Of a stretch of DNA of 19,029 nucleotides, positions 9,156 through 18,964 are shown in pieces. The stretch is from Acanthamoeba castellanii str. Neff (lineage: Eukaryota; Discosea; Longamoebia; Acanthamoebidae), in the NCBI RefSeq assembly GCF_000313135.1, contig NW_004457638.1, positions 11,923-30,951 of the forward strand, read 5' to 3'. A model generated the notes under the pieces. The model did not search any database. It was not told where the DNA came from and was given only the letters and a program-made list of their open reading frames with translations. The translations under genes were made by a program, and so were the position numbers. Each line of letters starts with the position of its first letter. The first letter of the stretch is position 1.

Positions 9156-11622
9156 CTCGCCAGCCCTCAACTGTTCGCTTTGGGTGAAACTGCGCTACCG
9201 AGCTGGCACCATGCGCGTGTGTCACACCAAGATCGACTTCAGCGGGAACACCGTCAAAGTGCTCATCTTTCTCACGGACATCCTTGCCGTCACCAAGGTA
9301 CACACGACACGCACGGCACACACGGCACACGGCACGCACGGCACACACGACACAAAGAGATCTGATTTTTTTATTGCATTTCCGCAGGAGAAATCGACGC
9401 TGATGGCCAGACAGGACTCGCTGCGAATCAAAGCGCGCGAGGGCGACTACTTCTTCTCGGACATCGAAAAGCGCGACGACGTCTACGAGCTCATCTCCCA
9501 GCTGTGGAACATGGACATGGAGAAACGGTGCGTGCGTGTGTGCGTCGCCCGTGTGCGGTGTGTGCGTCGCCCGTGTGCGTGTGCGTGTGCATGTACGTGT
9601 GTCGTCGCTGACCCCATTTATATGTTTGTCGACAAAGACTACACAAGGTGACACTGGGCCGCGGCTGCAGCGAAGTGCTCCTGCCCGCCACCTCCCCACG
9701 GAAAGCGCCTCTTCTGCGGGCGTCGCCGCACAGCCCTCCATCGACAACGGCGGCAACGCGCCAACCGACGGCGTCTGCGACACGTCATCAAGCGGTGTCG
9801 GCGTCGACACCTCATCAGGCAGCCGCAGCGGCGGCAGCAGCGCGGCCGGACCGGGCTCCGACGCCGACGACGGCGCCTCCTCATCCATGCTGCAGTCGGT
9901 CGGGGAATTTCTCACCAACTCGGGCAGTTTGGTGGTGGGCGACTTCGTCATCTCCAAGACCCACGACGAGGTGGTCCACAAGCCACAGACAGCCGCCGCG
10001 TCCGCCGCCGACCGCGTGGCCGACGCCGATGGCCCGGTGCTGTCGCGGTCGGACGGGGCCGAAGCCGCGGCCGGAGGCGGCTCGGTCGCTGGCCCGGCCA
10101 GGCGCTCGCAGAGCGGCGGCCGCGAAGTGTTCGCCGGCGTCGACGTGGTGAACAGTCCGACGCGCGAGCGGGCCAGCAGCAGCGGAACCACGCCGACCTC
10201 GCGCAGCGGCTGGGCCGCGCCGGACCCTGCGACCGACCCCGGAGCCTGGTCGCCCTCCACGCGGGCCATCATGGAAGAGTGCGTGTGGTGTCGTGTCGTT
10301 GGTCTTGTCGTTGGTCGTGCCGTTGGTCGTGTCGTGTCGTGTCGTGTCGTGTCGTGTCGTGTCGTGTCGTGTCGTGTCGTGCCGTGTCGTGTCGTCGGTC
10401 TGACCCGACTGGGCATGATGGTGTGCAGAGCACAGATGGACCGGTCGAGTGCGGCGGTGCCCACGCGTGGCCGCGTGCGAAGCGGCTCGGTCTCCATCGA
10501 GACGCTCCCGCCCCGGCGCCCTTCCGTGACCACGCCCACCACCTCGCCCGTCCTTCCCCGCGCCGCCGCCGGTACTCGTCCTCTTGGTTTGTATCATCCG
10601 TGTCGCGCGTGTCGTGCGTGTCGTGCCGTGTTATTAACTGTGTGTCGTGTCGTGTCGTGTCGTGAAGGTGAGCCGCGCAAGCCCAGCATGAAGGACGTGC
10701 TCGAGACCAAGAAGCGCAACGAGCACTTCCGCTTCCTCTTCCAGCTGCCCGCCGACGAGTCCCTGCTGCACAAGTTCGACGCCTCGCTCAGCTTCCGCAA
10801 GGTGTTCGTGCTGGGCCGCATCTACCTCTCGGCCCACTACGCCTGCTTCCACTCCCTGCTCCCGGCCGACAAGGCCGAGCTCCGCCTCGCCAACGGCCTC
10901 ACCGGCAGCGGCTCGGTCGCGCTCGGCGTCGGCGGCGGCGCTGACGTCAGCAACGCTCTTAACAACGGCGGCGGCGGAGGGAGTAGGGCGCGGGGCCTGC
11001 GCGACGGCGGGGTGTTGGCCGACAGTGTGCTGCGCGGTCGGCGCGGGTCGTCGTCGTTCGGCGGCGGGTCGGGGTCGTCGGGCGCAGGCGCGGGCGGCGC
11101 GGCGCCGTTTCTTAAGGTGGTGGTACCCTTCGTCGAGATCGCACAGATCGGCCTCGAGGACGACGGCCCCGGCTCCTACCTCATCGCCCTAAACACCAAG
11201 CGCAACCAGGTGCCTACACCGCGCGTGTCGTGTCGTGTCGTTGATCGTGTGTCGTTGACTGACACAACACACGCGCGTGCGGTGTGTGAGTAGTTTGTTT
11301 TCTCGGTAGTCAATGCGGACGTGTTCGCGCGCATTCAGGAGCTCAAGAACGAGGCCTGCGCGCACCTCATGTTCGTGCCGGTGCCCCGCTCGCCCAACCT
11401 CGACCCGCGCCACCCGCGCGCCACCAGTACGCCCACAGCCCACAGCCCAGAGCTATTTGTTGCCTCCGCGTGTGTGCTGACGTCACCACACACACGTCAT
11501 CGCACTGCACCCTACCCGCCCTGCAGCCGCGTCGCCGCTGGGGCGCTCGAAGGAGGAGGACGTGTCGCCGGTGGACTGGAACGACCCCGAGCAGCTCAAG
11601 GAGTTCTTTGGTTCGAAGGCTT

Positions 11623-11696
<74 letters not shown>

Positions 11697-14600
11697 GTCT
11701 GTGTCGCTAACCTGTCCGCACTCACACTGACCGGTCTGGTTTTGGCCCGACCAGGCGAGTTCAAGGCGGACGAGATACTGAACGAGGAGGCCAAGGAACA
11801 CAAGTGGACGGCCTACTTCCGCGAAAACGGCATGGGCGTCGACATGCTCAAGACCCTCGAACTCAAAAAGTACACCACACGACACACGCACCACCGCACA
11901 CGACACAACACGCACCACCGCACTCGACACGACCCGACCCGACACGCACCACCGCACACGACACGACACGCACGTTACTGATGGATGGATGGGTGGGTGT
12001 GCGGCACCTGGCCCAGGTTGGTGTACGAGGGGGTGCCGAACGGGCTACGGGCGCGGCTGTGGCAGATCTGCTCGGGGTCGATCTACCGCCTGCGGTCCCA
12101 CGACAGCTCCGGCCTCTACCGGAGCCTCTTCGAGAAGTTCAAGGGGCGCCAGTCCCTCGCCACCGAACAGATCGAGAAGGACCTCCACCGCTCGTTCGAC
12201 CACCCGTTCTACCAGTACCACCACCTTTCTTACGCACCACCGCACACGCATGACCGCACACACATCACATGACACACGCATCACCGCACACGCGTGTGCG
12301 CATTTGATGAACACGCGCGCGCGTGCAGGCCTGGCGGACTGCGCATCAATGCGCTGCGGCGAGTGCTCACCGCCTATTCGTGGCACAACCCCGAAATCGG
12401 TACATTCCTCTCATTTTTTCCCTCTCTAGCCACCCACGCACAGACGCGAGTGCGGCGTGTGCGGTGGTCGCCTCCATTTCTTCATATTTTTACTAAATAT
12501 TTATATATTTATATTTTTAAGGGTACTGCCAGTCGATGAACATGATCGCGGCGGCGTTCCTGCTGTACCTGAACGAGGAGGAGACCTTCTGCCTGCTCAT
12601 CACCCTGGTCGAGGACATGCTCAAGGGCTACTACACCAAGGAAATGCTCGGCTCCTGCGTCGACCAACGCGTCTTCGAGGTACTACCACACCGCACCACC
12701 ACCACCTCACCGTCACATGAACAGTTTTTCTGAGTCGTGTGTCGTGTCGTGTGTGTCGTGTGTGGCGTGCGCAGGTGATGTTGACGGAGCACATGCCGCG
12801 GGTGCACGCTCACGTGACGGACGCGCTGGGCATCCCGATCGCCTGGTTCTCGTGTCCCTGGTTCCTCTGCCTCTTCATCGGCAAACTGCCACTCAAGGTA
12901 CGCGCGTGCGTGTCGTGCGTCGTGTGTCGTGCGTGTGTTTCGTGTGTGTCGTGTGTGCGCACACGATGTACACTGACAGTTGTGCGTGTGCGTGTGCGGC
13001 CGAGTGCAGTGCGTGTGTCGGATTCTGGACTGCTTCTTCCTGGACGGGCCGTGCGTGCTGTTCAGATCGGGCTGGCGCTGTTCAAGATCTCCGAGAACGA
13101 GGTGCTCAACACCAAGGACGAGGGCAGTACCATCCTCGCCGCCATGCAGCAGCGCACCCTCGAAGACCCCGAGCTCCTCTTCAAGGTACTGTTGTCGTGT
13201 GTCGTGTCGTGTGTGCCGTGCGTGTCGTGTGTGCCGTGCGTGTCGTGCGACTGACGCACACGTGCGGTGTGTGCGCACAGGTGGCGCTGAGGGACTTTGG
13301 GTCGATCACGATGGACAAGGTCAAGCAGCTCCGCAACTCGTACAAGCTTCAGGTCATCATCGACCTCGAAGACGAGAAGCGCAGGTAACCGCACGCAACG
13401 ACACACACCTCACCGCACACACCTCACCGCACACACTCACGCGACACGACACGACACGACACGCGTGTGACAGGGAGGCGGAGTGGGAGGAGCAACAGAA
13501 GGCGAAGGAGACGCTCGAGCGCATGGCCAAGGAGAACGAAAAGTTCACCGCCATGGCCGCGGCGGCTTCAGTGTCGCCCTCGGCGTCGCCACCGACCGGC
13601 CGCCAGCGCTCCAGCACCGTGACCCACGCCGGCCCGCCCTCGTTCATCGCCGCCATGGCCGGCGCGTGGTCGCCCATCGCCGCCGCGGCCACGGCCGCCG
13701 CCGCTACGGCGTCGACTACAGACCTGTCGACGTCGACATTACACGCGACACCGTCGACAGTGCCGGTGCCCAAGCGGTCGTCGACGGGAATGTTTGCCGG
13801 CGGCGGCGGTAGCACCGGCTCGAGCTCGGGCGGCGTGTCTCGGCGGCGCTCGTCGTTCTTTGGTCCGACCCGGTCGCGCGGCGACGAGGCCCTGCCCTCG
13901 CCCCGCTCTTTGCCGCTGACGTCGTCATCGCCTCCCACGCCGTCGCCCATATCATCATCACCATCGTCGTCGTCTTCGCTCTCTGGCGCGCCCATGTCGT
14001 CGTCGCTGCCGTCGCCGGCATCGCCGCTCGCGTCGGCGTCGTCGTCGGCGCAGGTCGACTCGTCGCCGGCCGTGCTGACGCGCCGCCGCTCGAACACGAC
14101 CGTCGACATGGCCGGACCGCCGTCGCTCAGCTTCCTCGAATCGCTGGGCGCCAGCGGCAGCGGCGCCGACTCGCCCGCGGCCTCGCCCTTCGCCTCCTCC
14201 TCTCCGCCGCCCGAGTCGCCCTATCGCGCGCCCCTCACCCTGCAGCAGCCCACCACCACCACCACCGCGACCCCCGATACCAGCCCTGCGGGGGCCGGCG
14301 GTGACGCGGCGGGCGGCCAGCGCGGGCGGGTGCTGGGCCGGAGGGGCACGCCGTCGTCGCCGCTCGCGCTGTCGTCGCTGTCGGCCGGCGGAGCGGCGGC
14401 TACGATGGCCGCCGCGGCGGCGGGCAGCAGCAGTCCGTCAGGTTCACCGTCGCACGGGCGGCGGGGCACGAAGCTGCGGCTGGCCGACATGCGGAGCATG
14501 AAGGAGCGGGGCCAGTTCAGCGAGTTCTCGTCGTGGGGCATCAACGTGCTCGAGAACCTCCTGGGCTCCAACGCCTCGCCACCGGCCTCACCGACGTCCG

Positions 14601-14846
14601 CGTCGTCGTCGTCGTCGTCATCGTCGCCTTCCTCTTCCTCATCCGCGGCGGCGAACAACGATGTAGACAACAAATCGCCACGTGGTACGAACCGCACGTG
14701 TGTTGCGTGTTGTGTGTGTCGCGTGTGTCGTGTCATTGTTATTGACGTCGGGGGATTAAGGTGTGGAGCTGGTGGGCGACTTCAAGGCCAAGCTGGCGTC
14801 GGCGTCGTCCTTCATCTCGTCGCTCGTCGCCCCGACCTCTCCCTAG
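8127..14846 (+). CDS. GRAM- and TBC-domain Rab GTPase-activating protein (TBC1D8/TBC1D9-like)
   Basis: TBC proteins stimulate GTP hydrolysis by Rab GTPases on endomembranes; GRAM domains bind lipids. Exons: 8127-8738, 8917-9028, 9164-9297, 9388-9527, about 9638-10278, 10429-10571, 10668-11209, 11294-11426, 11527-11610, 11755-11869, 12017-12214, 12329-12399, 12522-12679, 12775-12897, 13010-13185, 13281-13384, 13474-14684, 14761-14846, for roughly 1590 residues. Order: Lys/acidic N-terminus; TBC1D9-like helix (DWRWIEANMLAKL); first GRAM (about 240-330); Ser/Gly linker; second GRAM from KRNEHFRFLFQLPADESLL, split by a Gly/Ser insert; TBC domain (about 875-1110) with arginine-finger motif IEKDLHR and glutamine-finger motif YCQSM, both intact; coiled segment EWEEQQKAKETLERM; about 400 residues rich in Ser, Pro and Ala. 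No EF hand is seen, unlike animal TBC1D8/9. Exon 15 is one base short near 13062-13066 (VLF to QIGLALF), and the exon 4/5 join has a similar problem. Confidence 0.88.
9091..9154. repeat. (CA)n microsatellite in TBC-gene intron 2
   Basis: A 64-nt CA tract ending nine nucleotides before the acceptor at 9163. Confidence 0.95.
10326..10392. repeat. (GTCGT)n pentanucleotide repeat in TBC-gene intron 5
   Basis: About a dozen tandem GTCGT units within intron 10279-10428. The same unit occurs in shorter, diverged form in many introns of the window. Confidence 0.9.
11627..11695. repeat. (TG)n microsatellite in TBC-gene intron 9
   Basis: A TG tract of about 68 nt inside intron 11611-11754. Confidence 0.95.
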
Positions 14847-14966
14847 GGACCGCCCGCCCGCCCGCCACACCGTGTGATGGTAATCAACGGTGTCGGCGGC
14901 TCGTGGTGGTTTGTGTGTAGATGCGAGTAAAAGGAAGAAGAAATGTTTCTTTTCGTGCGGGGCGCG

Positions 14967-17234
14967 TTAGTCGTCGATCACGATGACGTCGTCCCTGCCG
15001 CCGCCGGTGTTGTTGTTCACGGTGACGGTGATGTTGAGCAGCTCCGCGCTGTCCTCCCCTCTTGTCGTGGTCGACTTCTTCTTCTTCTTCTTCTTTTTTT
15101 CGCCTTCCTCTTCTTCGCCACCGACTCCCTCCCCTTCCTCGTGTTTCTTCGTTTTCTTCGTCTTCTTCGTCTTCTTCTTCTTCTTTTCGGGCTTCTCCTG
15201 CGCCTCTGCGAGCTTCTTGTCGAGATCGTCGTCGTCCGCGATGCCCAGCAGATCGAACACGCGCCGCTTCTTCACCAGCATCTCCTGTCGGCTCATCGGC
15301 TGATCCACCGCCGCCTCCCCCCCGTCATCGCTATCCGCCACCGCTTCGCTCTTTTTCTCTTCGCTCTTCTTCGTCTTCTTCGTCTTCTTCGTTTTCTTCT
15401 TCTTTTCCTTCTTCGTCGCCGCCTCTTCGCCCTCGTCGCTCGCCCTCCGCCGCTTCTTCGTCGGGCGATCGCTCGCCAGCTCCCCGAGCCCGGCCTGCTC
15501 CGCCTCCGCCGAGTGGGCCGCCTCGCGCTGCTTCCGCTTGTCGCGCGCCACCTCGCGGCTCTCGCGCCGCGCCTTGCGCCGCGCGTACTCGTCATCGTCG
15601 CCGTCGCCGCCGTTTCCGTTGCCGGCGCGCTCCTCGAGTCGCCGGAGCTGACTCAGCGACTTGCGCTTGCGCGGGCGCAGGTGCTCGTCGACGGTCAGGT
15701 CCTCGATCGCGTTGGGCGACATCCACACGCCCTCGGGCATGCGCGGCCGCGGCGGCGTGCGCGTCCCGCCACCCAGCTTCTCCATACTCGCCAAATTACA
15801 ATTCTGCGCGTGTCGTGTCGTGTGTCGCGTGTTGTGTGTTGTGTGTCGTTAGATACCGCACACGCACGACCGCACACACGGAGAGAGCGCACGTACGGAG
15901 CCGAGGTGTCCCTCCCCGCCGCAGTTGAAGCAGAAGAGCTTGCGGGTCGGGCTGCGCATGAGGACCTCGAAGTCGACCAGCTTGGAGGCGTCACCGCCGC
16001 CGCCGAGGGACAGCCCACGCGTGCCGCGCCCGTTGCTGCCGGGCGTGGCGGCGGCGGCGGGCTGTCCCAGGAGGGCCTCCCCGTCGCTGCGTCTCCGCTT
16101 CTGGCGCCGAGCCGCCTCCGCGCTCTCCCGCTCCCGCCCCCGGCAGTCCTGCTCTCACAACACACACGACACACACACGACACGCGCCTCGTGAGCTCAA
16201 CAAATGTCGCGTGCAGTGGTGTGTGTGGTGCGTGCGTGTACCCTGCCAATGTGTCCAACCAAGCCACAGCGATAGCAGGTGATTTGATCACAGTTCTGCG
16301 CGACACGACACGACACGACACGCGTGAGCGCACTGCGGCGGCGGAGAGAGAGCGGAGAAGTTGGTTGGTTACCCGGGCAAAGTGTCCCAGAGTGTTGCAG
16401 CGGTTGCAGATGGTGGTGTCGGGGCACTGGCGCGAGGAGTGTCCCACCTGACTGCACGTCGTGCACACCATCACCAGGCCCTGCGCGCCACATCACAATC
16501 GTCAGCACTTGCGCGTCGTGTGCGTGTCGTGTGCGTGTCGTGTCGTGTCGTATGTCGCGTGCAGGGTACCCTGGCTTCGATGCAGTCGCGGGAAAAGTGT
16601 CCGGTGCCGCCACAGTTGAAGCACACGGTGGCGTTGTCGGTCTCCGATCCCCAATACCGCCGGCTCGACGCACCTCCCTGCCCCTGCACTCCCACAGCAC
16701 ACGTCAGTTCCCGCACACAACACGCATGCGACACACGACACACGCACACGGCACACACACACACCTTGGTCTCGGTGGCAATGTTGACGAGCTGCGCCAC
16801 TTCCTCCTCGTCCTTCTCCCTGGCCAGCTCGGCCTTGCGCTTCTCGTCCACCACCTCCCCGTCCTCCTCCTCCTCCTCCTCCTTTTTCTCGCCCTTGGCC
16901 GTCGCCTTGTCTGGGCCGTCGCCGGCCGCGGTGGCCTCCTTGGGCGGCGGCGGCGCGCTGGTGCTGGTGGTGTCGAGCTGGCCCGTGTAGACCTTGAGGT
17001 AGAGCGTGTCGAGTACCTCTTCGTCGAGCTCTCGTCGTCGTCGTCGGTGGGCAGGGGCATGGGCAGGGGGGCGGCGGCGTTGGAAGTAGAGGCGCTACTC
17101 TGGATGTGCGATTCGGGATGATGATGACGATGAAGGGAGGCGTGCGGGGCGTCTAGATCGTCTTCCTCTTCCTCCTCCATCCATGCCTCTCTGGCTTCCT
17201 CTCCACCTCCATTAAATAAATAAGAATAATTCAT
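14967..17234 (-). CDS. Five-CCHC-zinc-knuckle nuclear-type protein (Air1/2-ZCCHC7-like architecture)
   Basis: CCHC knuckles bind single-stranded RNA; five in a row recalls Air1/Air2/ZCCHC7 of the nuclear TRAMP complex, but the linker IWR motif of those proteins is absent, so orthology is only a guess. Minus-strand exons: 17234-16765, 16683-16570, 16480-16373, 16295-16242, 16148-15897, 15803-14967, all joined in phase 0, about 611 residues if one missing base in exon 1 is allowed. Knuckles: CFNCGGTGHFSRDC, CTTCSQVGHSSRQC, CNRCNTLGHFARNC, CYRCGLVGHIGRDC and CFNCGGEGHLGSNC. The N-terminus has ELDEEVLDTLYLKVYTGQ and acidic/basic helices; the C-terminus has two KKTKKTKKTKK blocks and ends DDVIVIDD. 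The frame breaks near 17030-17044. The first ATG gives an A/T-rich start (MNYSYLFN); the in-frame ATG at 17180 (MEEEEEDDLD) is an alternative start. The stop lies 120 nt from the stop of the convergent TBC gene. Confidence 0.85.
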
Positions 17235-17248
17235 GATGGATAATTTAT

Positions 17249-17256
17249 CTTATAAG
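17249..17256. promoter_or_regulatory. Palindromic TATA-like element CTTATAAG in a divergent promoter
   Basis: CTTATAAG reads the same on both strands. It lies 15 nt before the first ATG of the minus-strand knuckle gene (69 nt before its alternative ATG at 17180) and about 265 nt before the TMEM18 start. The spacer 17235-17519 otherwise shows only A/T-rich and CT-rich sequence; a 63-codon frame at 17233-17424 is not convincing. A TATA role, mainly for the minus-strand gene, is inferred. Confidence 0.3.
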
Positions 17257-17519
17257 AGTATCTCTCTCTACTTGCCAAAATTCTTCCGGCGTAGCGTCGA
17301 ATTGAGCCGGCAATTGAAGGCCAAAATGTATGCACGCCAAGATGCAGGTGTGCACACTCTCCTAGATGGTCACGACCTCCAGATGCCTCAGCTCTCGAGG
17401 TTTGTGATCTCCGTAGATCTCTAAAAGATCAGAGAAAATCAATTTCTTCAGAAATTCTTACAAACAGCGCCACGTCAGCGAACAAGAAGAGGCCAAAGAT
17501 TGAGAGAGTGTAGAGGAAG

Positions 17520-18298
17520 ATGGACTTCCTGGGCGCGACGCTGAACAATGCGATGGGCGAGGGGTTCAACCTGACGGAGGAGATCAACAAGGCGTGGGAG
17601 GAGCTCGACCTGCCCACGTGGGACAAGCTGGCCGAGCACGGTTCGGGCAGCTGGGAGAATCTGCAGGAGTTCATCGGCGCGGTCGATTGGAACGAGCCGT
17701 GGTTGCTGGGCCTCGCCATCTTCTACGCCACCCTCCTCATCACCATCTTCTGGACACGCAAGATGTTCAACGTCCAGACCGCCCTCTGGATTCTCATCTG
17801 TACGTCCTCCTACACGAAACAATTTTTTACTTTTTAATCAATTTTTAAATCAATAATTGATATATCACAATATATCAATAATTTATTCTAAATAATTGGT
17901 AATTGGGGTTGCAGTGGGACTGGTGGGTGCGGCACAGTACATCAACGAGGTGGCGATGGCCCACTGGGAGCTGTTTGCCGCCAAGCCCTACTTCACCAAG
18001 AACGGCTTCTTCGTGTCGGTCATCTTCTCCTTCCCTCTCCTCCTCCTTGCTGTCGTCATCACCGTACGCATTCCCTCTCCATCAGCACAACTTACGCCAT
18101 CGCCGCCGCACACGACACGACACGACACGACCAACTACACGACACGCACATCATGCGTCAAGAAGGAAGGTCAGATTAGTGATATTCCTCCTGGTGTTGC
18201 AGATCAACTTCCTGGTGATGTCGTGCGAGATGATGGCCAAACTGAAGGCTGCGCAGCTGCGAGAGAAGCACAAGGACCAGCGCAAGAAGGCCAACTAA
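17520..18298 (+). CDS. tmem18: TMEM18 homologue, nuclear-envelope-type membrane protein
   Basis: TMEM18 is a small conserved eukaryotic membrane protein of the inner nuclear membrane, reported to bind DNA or chromatin and, in humans, linked to body weight by genetic association. Exons are 17520-17799, 17915-18063 and 18203-18298; phases agree and give 174 residues, longer than human TMEM18 (140) because of an N-terminal extension of about 50. Conserved parts: VDWNEPWLLGLAIFYATLL (first membrane segment), LGLVGAAQYINEVAMAHWELF with the family signature YINE, PYFTKNGFFVSVIFSFPLLL and a last hydrophobic segment INFLV, followed by a basic tail (REKHKDQRKKAN) like the lysine-rich nuclear signal of the family. 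Introns are A/T-rich or CA-repeat. The start is the only in-frame ATG before the conserved region and follows an A/G-rich leader. Confidence 0.93.
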
Positions 18299-18395
18299 AG
18301 TAACGTATCCGCTCCGCCCTCTTCCGGCCCATCTCCCTGGTGCACCAAAGCCTTCATCTTGAAGGGTCATCCATTTGCCTGTTTAGTTTAATTTT

Positions 18396-18401
18396 AATAA
18401 A
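18396..18401 (+). terminator. Polyadenylation signal after TMEM18
   Basis: AATAAA lies about 100 nt after the TAA stop, in an A/T-rich spacer (18299-18521) that also serves as the leader of the next gene; nothing else coding was seen there. Confidence 0.5.
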
Positions 18402-18521
18402 CCAAATTTGCATAATATTTATTTTCTTTTTTTTATGTGTTGTTCGATTCAGTTATTTGGTCTGGGCGGCAGGTTTGATAATAAAATAAAAGAAGAAGCG
18501 CCAGCCAAGGCAGCAGCGACC

Positions 18522-18964
18522 ATGTCGGTGCAGTACAGTCCGTGGGCGGACGTGGCGCTCGAGTACCGGGCCAACTTCACCCAGTGGCTCCTGGACAACA
18601 GCGAGGGCCGCCCCGCCGACCCCTGCTTCATCGACGGACACTCTGGTCCACCTCCCCCCTCCCGAGCCCTTGAAGGTGGTGCTGACGTGGCAACGCTGTG
18701 TTCGGGGGGGGGGGCACGCAGGCGAGACCTACACCTACGGCCAGGTGGCGAGCCTCATCCGTCGCACCGCCTCCGCGCTGCACCTCTACCACGGCCTCCG
18801 CAAAGGTGTGTGCGGTGTGCGTGCGGTGCGTGCGGTGATGTGTGTTGTATGAGCGCTGACTGGTGGTCGGTTGCGTGTGACAAGGTGATGTGCTGGCGAT
18901 CTACTCGCCCAACCACATCCAATACCCCGTCCTCTACCACGCCGTGGCCATTCTCGGCGGTACT

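Noticed and set aside
10326..10392. Regular repeat array that could suggest CRISPR
   Set aside because: It is a simple five-base tandem repeat without spacers, inside a spliced intron of a eukaryotic gene.
9022..10542. 506-codon minus-strand frame
   Set aside because: It crosses several introns and a CA microsatellite and contains repeat-derived peptides (His-Asp-Thr-Thr-Arg units). The plus-strand TBC exons explain the region.
13357..14109. Acidic minus-strand frame opposite exon 17 of the TBC gene
   Set aside because: It is the complement of Ser-rich (TCG/TCC) codons; it has no motif and overlaps a well-phased exon.
14943..16451. 502-codon plus-strand frame opposite the knuckle gene
   Set aside because: Leu/Arg-rich shadow of Lys/Glu codons; the minus strand has five intact CCHC knuckles with perfect splicing.
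17233..17424. 63-codon plus-strand frame in the divergent spacer
   Set aside because: It starts at the promoter-like A/T stretch, has no family motif, and its base composition is unlike the exons; chance frame most likely.
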